Of a stretch of DNA of 12,175 nucleotides, positions 6,584-12,175 are shown piece after piece; position 1 is the stretch's first letter; every line of letters starts with the position of its first letter. Under the pieces are notes generated by a model that searched no databases, had not been told where the DNA came from, and saw nothing but the letters and a program-made list of their open reading frames with translations. Source of the stretch: RGIG9114 sp045592865 (GTDB lineage Bacteria > Bacillota > Clostridia > Oscillospirales > JAGBHD01); NCBI GenBank assembly GCA_045592865.1, contig JAZNVP010000111.1:1-12175 (forward strand), in the 5' to 3' direction. A program made the position numbers and the translations under genes.

Positions 6584-8523
6584 TGAGTATTAAGAAAAAT
6601 CTCGATAACGGGAAATATGAGTTTTGTGCCTATCTGTTTCCAACAACGGTGAGTGAAACAAAGGAAAGGCTGGAAAAGATCTCCTTCTCGGACGACGTCT
6701 TGTGTGACGTGGCGTTGGGTGAGAGCGGGGTCGTTATCAGTGTTTCCTGCGATAGCGAAACGAGTGCAGAGGCGGCAGAAAAACTTATATCAGAAAACTT
6801 TAAAAACACACTTTTCAGCACCGAAACGGGTTCTTTTGCCGAGGCGGTCGTTAAAAGACTTATTGAACAAAAGATAACCATTTCGGCGGCAGAATCCTGC
6901 ACGGGCGGACTGCTCTCCAAAAAGATTACCGATATTCCCGGCGCTTCCGCGATTTACGGAATGGGACTCACAACCTATTCCAACGAGGCAAAGAATATTA
7001 TGCTCGACGTGCCCGAGGAGGTCCTCAAAGAGAAGGGCGCGGTGAGCCGGGAGGTTGCAATGCACCTTGCGGTTAACGTTCGCGAGAGAGCGGGAAGCGA
7101 TATAGGTGTTGGTATAACAGGTATAGCGGGGCCAGACGGCGGAACTGAGGAAAAACCGGTGGGTCTTGTTTATATCGGCGTTGCCACGGGCGACGGATAT
7201 TGGACCGAGGAACTTCGTCTCGGCGAGGGCAAACCGAGAGAACTTATAAGAAACGAAACAACTCTCTTTGCGCTCTATATGATAAATCAGACCATAGTCA
7301 AGACCGAGGCCTACAAAAACGCCATAATCCCCTATGAGAGTAAAAAGGACCAAGGGGTTTTGGCGGTATTGAAGAATGCGCTGAGGAGAATATATGAATA
7401 CCTTGTGCCTATTAAAAAGGATGACAGGGCAGAAAAGATCAGAAAGATAGTTTTCCTTGTTGCAATAGTGGTATTCTTAGGTAGCGGAATTTACATAGGT
7501 AATTACTATTTCACAAGACTCTCTAACGACAGAAAGATTGAAAAACTTCAGCATCAGCTGGATATTCCCGCAACTCCGGAAGAAATCGAGAATATGCCGG
7601 AGGGGTATCTTGAAAAATTTGCAAGTCTTTACTCTATAAATTCCGATATCGTCGGTTGGATAAAGATATCCGACACTATAGATCTACCCGTAGTCAGATT
7701 TGGGGATAACGACTATTACCTTAAAAAAGACTTTTATAAAAAGGATAACTACCACGGAGTTCCTTTTATGGACTACCGTTGTAACGCATCACTCACCACC
7801 ACAAACACGGTGATTTACGGGCATAACGTCAAGCCCGACAGAATGTTCGCATCGCTTCTTAACTATAAAAAACTTGCATATTATAAGCAAAACCCCGTTT
7901 TCACGTTTGATACGGTCTACGAAGAGTCTGAGTGGAAAATTCTTTACGTTATGATAATAGACGCGGATTCTTCGAGAGGAGAATATTTTGATTATCATAA
8001 CTTTATAAACTCTTCGAGCGATAAAGACTTCTATGATTTCATCGAAAAGTGTAAGAGAAGAACGCTTATTAACACAACCGTAGACGTTAACCCCACCGAT
8101 AAGCTTTTGACCCTTTCAACCTGCGGCTTTGATTTTAACGATGAGAGAATCGTCGTCGTCGCAAGAAAGGTGAGAGACGGGGAGGACAGCGAGGTCGACG
8201 TTAAAAACGCGATAGCCAACCCCAAGGTTCAGCTTCCTGATATCTGGTATCAGATCTGGGGCGGAGAAAAACCCACCTGGGAGTCTTCTTCTGAAGCAGA
8301 AGAGCCGTCCTCAGAGCCTGAAAATAACAGTTCTTCAGATAACTCTTCGGATGCAGTGTCTTCAGACAGTTCGTCGGACGTAAATACGTCCTCGGAACCT
8401 GCTTCTTCTGAAGAGACGAATTCTTCTTCCGAGCCTTCCTCTTCTGAGACTTCTTCGGAAGAGGAAACTTCGTCGGCAGAGAATTTGTCGTCTAGTGATG
8501 AAGAAAACAGTTCGGAAGAATAA
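6583..8523 (+). CDS. CinA C-domain (PncC-like) / class B sortase fusion with Ser-Glu tail
   Basis: One uninterrupted 646-residue frame containing two unrelated enzymes. Residues about 12-85 resemble the middle domain of CinA; the N-terminal MoCF/COG1058 domain is absent. Residues about 86-240 are the CinA C-domain (NMN amidohydrolase type) with 'AESCTGG' (103-109), 'DIPGAS' (117-122) and 'GITGIAGPDGG' (177-187). A linker leads to one membrane helix (about 288-306). Residues about 330-535 form a class B sortase with all three catalytic residues: H414 in 'IYGHN', C514 in 'TLSTC', R522 in 'ERIVVVA'. Residues about 568-646 are nearly all Ser, Glu, Asp and Asn. The predicted topology puts CinA in the cytosol and the sortase outside. 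The start ATG overlaps the thiI stop (TAATG), with AAGGA 10 nt upstream. A TTG at 7369 with AAGGGG 11 nt upstream could yield sortase alone. No sortase substrate is seen in the window. Confidence 0.9.
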   Translation: MSIKKNLDNGKYEFCAYLFPTTVSETKERLEKISFSDDVLCDVALGESGVVISVSCDSETSAEAAEKLISENFKNTLFSTETGSFAEAVVKRLIEQKITISAAESCTGGLLSKKITDIPGASAIYGMGLTTYSNEAKNIMLDVPEEVLKEKGAVSREVAMHLAVNVRERAGSDIGVGITGIAGPDGGTEEKPVGLVYIGVATGDGYWTEELRLGEGKPRELIRNETTLFALYMINQTIVKTEAYKNAIIPYESKKDQGVLAVLKNALRRIYEYLVPIKKDDRAEKIRKIVFLVAIVVFLGSGIYIGNYYFTRLSNDRKIEKLQHQLDIPATPEEIENMPEGYLEKFASLYSINSDIVGWIKISDTIDLPVVRFGDNDYYLKKDFYKKDNYHGVPFMDYRCNASLTTTNTVIYGHNVKPDRMFASLLNYKKLAYYKQNPVFTFDTVYEESEWKILYVMIIDADSSRGEYFDYHNFINSSSDKDFYDFIEKCKRRTLINTTVDVNPTDKLLTLSTCGFDFNDERIVVVARKVRDGEDSEVDVKNAIANPKVQLPDIWYQIWGGEKPTWESSSEAEEPSSEPENNSSSDNSSDAVSSDSSSDVNTSSEPASSEETNSSSEPSSSETSSEEETSSAENLSSSDEENSSEE

Positions 8524-8559
8524 TTTTTGTCAATAATATCAAAGAAAGGATCTGATGTT

Positions 8560-10191
8560 ATGAAAAGAAATCCACTTTGGCAGATAGTAAAATCGGTTAT
8601 CTTTATTTTAGTTGTTGGCGTTATCTATTGGGTAAAACTCCCTCCGATAAACCTCAGAAGCACCCAGTTTTATGGCTTTATCATTGATATATTAATAGCC
8701 TTTGCGGTTGTTTTCGGAATCGGTAAGATCATAGAATTTATAAAAGATTCAACCACTAAAAGAGGAAATACCGTTAATTTCAAGCCCCATCTTCCTAAAG
8801 GCCTTTTCTTAAAGATTATGCTCGGCACGATCGGAGCGGTCGTTCTTGTTATGATAGTGGGCTCGGTTATCGGCTCTCCTATTTTCAACGCATCCAGATA
8901 TAAAGGCCTTCTTACCTACACAGAGGGAGATTTTTCATTGGACGTTGCAGAGCTTTCAATGAATCAGATCCCCGTTGTTGACCGCGATACTGCTTCGCGT
9001 CTCGGAAAAAGAAAGCTTGGCGAGATGTCGGACCTTGTTTCGCAGTTTGAGATCGCCGAGAACTATACCCAGATAAACTATAAAGGCTCTCCCTATAGAG
9101 TAACCCTTCTTAACTACGGTGATATAATCAAGTGGTTTAATAACCGTGAGCAAGGAATCCCCGCCTATATTTTAGTTAATATGACAACTCAGGAAACAAG
9201 CCTTGTGCGTCTTTCCGAGGGAATAAAATATTCGGATAGTGAGCCGTTTTTAAGGAACACTCAAAGGGCGCTTCGCTTTAAATATCCCACCAAGATATTC
9301 GACGAGGTATCCTTCGAGATAGACGATAACGGAACGCCCTATTGGATAGCCCCCACCATTTCTTATAGAATCGGTATCTGGAGCGGTAGAGATATAAACG
9401 GAGCAGTGCTTATGAACGCTGTAACGGGCGAGAGCGAGTGGTATGCTCTTTCGGATATTCCGTCCTGGGTGGATCAGGTGTTTATTTCGGATCTCGTAAT
9501 AAGTCAGCTTAACTATAACGGACTTTATCAGCACGGATATTGGAACTCAATTTTCGGTCAGAAGGACGTTTTAAATACCACCGAGGGATATAACTATATC
9601 GCTATCGGCGACGACGTTTATCTCTACACGGGAATGACCTCGGTTGCGCAGGATGAGTCTAACGTTGGTTTCGTTCTCGTTAATATGAGAACCAAAGAGA
9701 CCAAATTCTATAGAATTCCCGGTGCGGAGGAGTATTCGGCTATGGACTCTGCCGAGGGTAAGGTTCAGCAGATGAACTATGAATCAACCTTCCCGATCCT
9801 TCTTAATATCGCCGAAAGACCCACCTATTTTATGTCGCTTAAGGACTCGGCAGGGCTTGTTAAGATGTATGCCTTCGTCGACGTTGAGCAGTATCAGATA
9901 GTCGGAACGGGTCAGAGTGTTGAGGATGCAATTCTCAACTATGAAAACGAGCTAGAAAGCGCCAACGTGGAAACACAAGAAAAGCCGACGGAATATGAGG
10001 ATGTTTCGGGTGTTATCTCGGAGATATATTCCGCGGTCAAGAACGGCAACACCTATTACTACTTTAAATTAGAAGGAAACGAAACCATCTATAACGCGGT
10101 TATCACCGTGTCGGAAGAGCTTCCCTTCTATAAGGTCGGAACGGAGTTAAGCTTCAAAGCAGACGGCGGCTCGGTTGTCAGCATAGAATAA
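8560..10191 (+). CDS. Conserved clostridial membrane protein of unknown function
   Basis: 543 residues from the ATG at 8560, which has AAGGA (8546-8550) 9 nt upstream; the in-frame TTG at 8527 has none. Three hydrophobic helices lie near 11-26, 39-61 and 86-107, followed by a long, presumably extracytoplasmic part. That part repeats a PepSY-like strand-turn-strand motif: 'AYILVNMTTQETSLVRL' (202-218), 'GAVLMNAVTGESEWYAL' (281-297), 'GFVLVNMRTKETKFYRI' (370-386) and a weaker one at 432-449. Residues about 480-543 read like a small OB-type beta barrel. I recall close relatives across Lachnospiraceae and Ruminococcaceae labelled only hypothetical or, misleadingly, Tat-signal proteins; no twin-arginine motif is present. 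Last gene of the operon, 36 nt after the sortase fusion. Function unknown. Confidence 0.85.
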   Translation: MKRNPLWQIVKSVIFILVVGVIYWVKLPPINLRSTQFYGFIIDILIAFAVVFGIGKIIEFIKDSTTKRGNTVNFKPHLPKGLFLKIMLGTIGAVVLVMIVGSVIGSPIFNASRYKGLLTYTEGDFSLDVAELSMNQIPVVDRDTASRLGKRKLGEMSDLVSQFEIAENYTQINYKGSPYRVTLLNYGDIIKWFNNREQGIPAYILVNMTTQETSLVRLSEGIKYSDSEPFLRNTQRALRFKYPTKIFDEVSFEIDDNGTPYWIAPTISYRIGIWSGRDINGAVLMNAVTGESEWYALSDIPSWVDQVFISDLVISQLNYNGLYQHGYWNSIFGQKDVLNTTEGYNYIAIGDDVYLYTGMTSVAQDESNVGFVLVNMRTKETKFYRIPGAEEYSAMDSAEGKVQQMNYESTFPILLNIAERPTYFMSLKDSAGLVKMYAFVDVEQYQIVGTGQSVEDAILNYENELESANVETQEKPTEYEDVSGVISEIYSAVKNGNTYYYFKLEGNETIYNAVITVSEELPFYKVGTELSFKADGGSVVSIE

Positions 10192-10195
10192 AGAA

Positions 10196-10230
10196 AACAG
10201 CGTGATGGTTCCATCACGCTGTTATTTTAT
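10196..10230. terminator. Bidirectional terminator shared by two convergent genes
   Basis: A 13-bp perfect stem, AACAGCGTGATGG and CCATCACGCTGTT, with a 2-base gap at 10209-10210. It is followed on the plus strand by a T-rich run and on the minus strand by TTTTCTTT. The TGA stop of the minus-strand gene (10214-10216) lies inside the stem, so translation of that gene runs into its own terminator. Confidence 0.93.
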
Positions 10231-11437
10231 ATATAAGTCTTGCAAGATCGTTTTTGGTGAAGGTCGAATCGGGGTCCTTGATGTCCGAAAGGGTAATAAA
10301 ACCTTTTTCGTAAAGCCTTAAATAGTAGGGAAGTGCGTCGCTTCCTATCTCGTGAATATTGGGGAAAACCTTGGATGTGCGTTCGGATTCCGGGAGTCCT
10401 AAAATCTTTGCGGCGTAGGTATATGCCTCTTCTTTTGTAAGGGTGGTAGCGGGAGAAAAATCGGTTATAATGCCGGATGAAAGTGAAGCCTTAATATAGG
10501 GCTTTAAATAACTTTCGGTTTCAGAATCGGAAACGAGACCGGTCGAAAGGCAGGGTGTAAAGTGCTCGGAAACCCCCGTTATATCCGAAAGCATAACCGC
10601 AAGATCCTCAAAATAAACCTCTTCGTCGGGCGAGAAAAGGTGAAGACCTGCCTTTGTCTCACCGCGAAGAAGCCCCGACTCTGAGAGAAAAACCGCCGAA
10701 GCATAGCCGCTTTTTCCTTGCATATCATCATATAAATGGGAAGAGTCTATGCTCTTGATCTCAATATCTACCCGATATTCCTTTGAGTAATTCCCGTATT
10801 CGTCGGAAACAATATATGTAAAACTGTCTTCACCCTTGGAAGAAGGATAAGGGGTATATGAAAAATCGGTGCCGTTGAAATTAAGGCTGCCTTTCTTTGC
10901 TTTACGGGTGAGTTTTATTTCCGTATCGTCACCGTTTTTGTCAAAGACGGGCAGGGTCTCAAAAAGAGCAACCGTTTTAGCGGTTTTCAGAGATATGTTT
11001 TCCGAAACGGGCGCATTGTTTAAGTTGTCGCAAAGATATAAAGAACAAACTACCGACCTGTCCCCACCGGAAAGCTGAAACTGGGCATAGGTGTTATCGC
11101 GTGGCTCATAGGAGAGAAGAGAGGCTTCATAAACGGAAAAACTAAACCCCTTTCCAACCTCTTTCCCGTCGAAGAGAAGTTTCCCCTCAGGGAGAGTATC
11201 GATCTTTATGCTTCCAAGTGCAGAAGAAAGTCCCATATTGAGAATAAAATCGTCAGGAGAAAAGGTCCGGCCGTCTTTGGTAAAGCTTAGGGTAGTAACG
11301 GGAGAAAAAACGGGTTCGGCTTCTCTTTTTTGTGAGAATAGGCTTATTAAAAGCCCAAAAATGAAAACTGTAACAAAAAATGCCGCAAATTTTTTTAAAA
11401 TTTTATTCGATTTTATTGTAAACACTCCCCTTGTCAA
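10214..11437 (-). CDS. Membrane-anchored surface protein with cadherin-like and SLH-type domains
   Basis: Up to 407 residues. A basic N-terminus and one hydrophobic helix (about 17-34) suggest an uncleaved membrane anchor. Residues about 46-140 and 141-227 look like two bacterial cadherin/Ig-like tandem domains; the second has the typical 'FSYTPYPSSKGEDSFTYIVSDEYGN' pattern (192-216, key residues Y-T-P and D-S-F-T-Y). Residues about 262-405 show SLH-like units ('FSPDEEVYFEDLAVML', 'FSPATTLTKEEAYTYAAKIL', 'STFTKNDLARLIYKI'), which in other proteins hold S-layer or surface proteins to cell-wall polymers. The start is uncertain. The TTG at 11437 has no RBS, whereas AAGGGGAG (11425-11432) lies 8 nt before an ATA codon at 11414-11416, and a GTG at 11423-11425 overlaps the RBS. 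Stands alone, convergent with the operon and divergent from guaA. Confidence 0.8.
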   Translation of the reverse strand: MTRGVFTIKSNKILKKFAAFFVTVFIFGLLISLFSQKREAEPVFSPVTTLSFTKDGRTFSPDDFILNMGLSSALGSIKIDTLPEGKLLFDGKEVGKGFSFSVYEASLLSYEPRDNTYAQFQLSGGDRSVVCSLYLCDNLNNAPVSENISLKTAKTVALFETLPVFDKNGDDTEIKLTRKAKKGSLNFNGTDFSYTPYPSSKGEDSFTYIVSDEYGNYSKEYRVDIEIKSIDSSHLYDDMQGKSGYASAVFLSESGLLRGETKAGLHLFSPDEEVYFEDLAVMLSDITGVSEHFTPCLSTGLVSDSETESYLKPYIKASLSSGIITDFSPATTLTKEEAYTYAAKILGLPESERTSKVFPNIHEIGSDALPYYLRLYEKGFITLSDIKDPDSTFTKNDLARLIYKITA

Positions 11438-11459
11438 GTTATAATGAATTTGTTATAAT
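11431..11459 (+). promoter_or_regulatory. Sigma-A promoter of the guaA-type gene, with tandem GTTATAATG boxes
   Basis: TTGTCA (11431-11436), 17-nt spacer, TATAAT (11454-11459). GTTATAATG occurs twice, at 11438-11446 and 11452-11460, the second being the proper -10. The -35 lies inside the 5' end of the divergent surface-protein gene. The leader to 11542 is about 75 nt and shows no recognisable purine riboswitch, only a small ACAAT/ATTGT hairpin at 11471-11484. Confidence 0.8.
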
Positions 11460-11529
11460 GGTTAGGGTGAACAATAGTCATTGTAATATATTGTATTAAA
11501 AATATCGGCAAACTATTATCTTTATTTTC

Positions 11530-11535
11530 AGGAGG
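11530..11535 (+). promoter_or_regulatory. Consensus RBS of the guaA-type gene
   Basis: AGGAGG, 7 nt before the ATG at 11543. It decides the start and shows that the protein begins at the synthetase domain rather than being an internal piece of a longer GuaA. Confidence 0.9.
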
Positions 11536-11542
11536 AATTAAT

Positions 11543-12175
11543 ATGTTGGATAGGCGCCCCGAAACAATGGAAAGAATAACAACTAAAGAATTAGCGGAAA
11601 AATTTATCAATGAGCAGATCGAAGAAATTCGTGCTCAGGTCGGAGATAAAAAGGTGCTTTTAGCCCTTTCCGGCGGTGTTGATAGTTCGGTTGTTGCCGC
11701 GCTTCTTATAAAGGCGATCGGAAAACAGCTTATTTCGGTTCACGTTAACCACGGTCTTATGAGAAAAGACGAATCTGAAAACGTTATCAAGGTTTTCAAA
11801 GAGGGACTTGACGCTAACCTTATTTACGTTGACGCAACCGATAGATTTTTAGATCTTCTCAGCGGTGTCAGCGATCCTGAAAAGAAGAGAAAGATAATCG
11901 GTGCCGAGTTTATAAACGTTTTTGCCGATGAAGCGAGAAAACTTGAAGGCATTTCTTATCTCGCTCAGGGAACTATCTATCCCGATATCTTAGAGAGTAT
12001 CGCAGCGACTGAGGGTAAAAAAGCCGTTAAGTCGCACCATAACGTCGGCGGACTCCCCGAAGACCTCGATTTTGAGCTTGTTGAGCCTATAAAGCTTCTC
12101 TTTAAAGATGAAGTAAGAGTTGTTGGTGAAGCGTTAGGCCTTCCTCGCGGTATGGTTTACCGTCAGCCCTTCCCC
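11543..12175 (+). CDS. guaA: GMP synthetase ATP-pyrophosphatase subunit (partial at 3' end)
   Basis: 211 codons, open at the window edge. GMP synthase converts XMP to GMP with ATP and ammonia. The PP-loop 'SGGVDSS' is at residues 43-49, 'HVNHGLMRKDE' at 67-77, 'YLAQGTIYPDILES' at 139-152, 'KSHHNVGGLPED' at 163-174 and 'MVYRQPFP' at 204-211, all in the family order. Bacterial GuaA normally carries about 190-200 residues of class I glutamine amidotransferase before this point. Here the gene begins only 42 residues before the PP-loop, with its own promoter and consensus RBS, so it is the stand-alone synthetase form known as GuaAb/GuaA-B in archaea. The ammonia source must be a separate glutaminase subunit or free ammonia. 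The C-terminal dimerisation part is beyond the window. Confidence 0.92.
   Translation, partial: MLDRRPETMERITTKELAEKFINEQIEEIRAQVGDKKVLLALSGGVDSSVVAALLIKAIGKQLISVHVNHGLMRKDESENVIKVFKEGLDANLIYVDATDRFLDLLSGVSDPEKKRKIIGAEFINVFADEARKLEGISYLAQGTIYPDILESIAATEGKKAVKSHHNVGGLPEDLDFELVEPIKLLFKDEVRVVGEALGLPRGMVYRQPFP

Noticed and set aside
6790..7353. 187-codon minus-strand open frame opposite the CinA domain
   Set aside because: Shadow of the real gene; no initiation signal and no recognisable domain.
11460..11542. Purine riboswitch in the guaA leader
   Set aside because: The roughly 75-nt leader lacks the conserved purine aptamer core and three-way junction; only a 5-bp hairpin is seen.
1..12175. 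CRISPR array or toxin-antitoxin pair
   Set aside because: No regularly spaced direct repeats and no small paired genes with known toxin or antitoxin motifs were found on either strand.

Overview
The window looks like a chromosomal segment of a low-to-mid GC, endospore-lineage member of the Clostridia, probably Oscillospiraceae/Ruminococcaceae-like. The reasons are a SigG-type sporulation sigma factor N-terminus, a YpeB germination protein, a class B sortase, strong AGGAGG ribosome binding sites and TTGNNN-17-TATAAT promoters. The family-level placement is inference from protein character, not from a search.

Layout, left to right. Positions 1 to about 625 appear to be the end of an inserted element. 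It carries one minus-strand gene for a protein with two HNH-endonuclease-associated-type repeats. Its boundary cuts the sporulation gene sigG (626-922, minus) after codon 99, inside the conserved sigma region 2; the rest of sigG is not in the window. After a very AT-rich spacer come a tRNA-Gly(TCC) with its own promoter and terminator, then a CNNM/CBS/CorC-type membrane transporter gene (1288-2598). A 230-bp convergent intergenic region (2599-2829) holds a terminator and a dense run of inverted repeats. ypeB (2830-4146, minus) follows, without sleB beside it.

A strong promoter at 4211-4239 starts a tightly packed plus-strand operon: a NifZ-type cysteine desulfurase, a rhodanese-less ThiI tRNA 4-thiouridine synthetase (4-nt overlap), a most unusual CinA C-domain / class B sortase fusion with a Ser/Glu-rich tail (1-nt overlap), and a conserved three-helix membrane protein of unknown function. 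The first two should work as a pair: the desulfurase hands persulfide sulfur to ThiI for U8 thiolation of tRNA. The fusion places a cytosolic NMN-amidohydrolase-like domain on one side of the membrane and a sortase on the other.

A shared bidirectional terminator at 10196-10230 separates this operon from a convergent minus-strand gene for a membrane-anchored SLH/cadherin-like surface protein (10214 to about 11437). Divergent from that gene, a GMP synthetase ATP-pyrophosphatase gene (guaA type) starts at 11543 and runs off the window. It has no glutamine amidotransferase domain in front of it.

The strongest points for follow-up are the element-interrupted sigG (reminiscent of skin/sigK but in a forespore sigma gene), the CinA-sortase B fusion, the stand-alone GMPS synthetase domain, and the palindrome cluster at 2634-2819.
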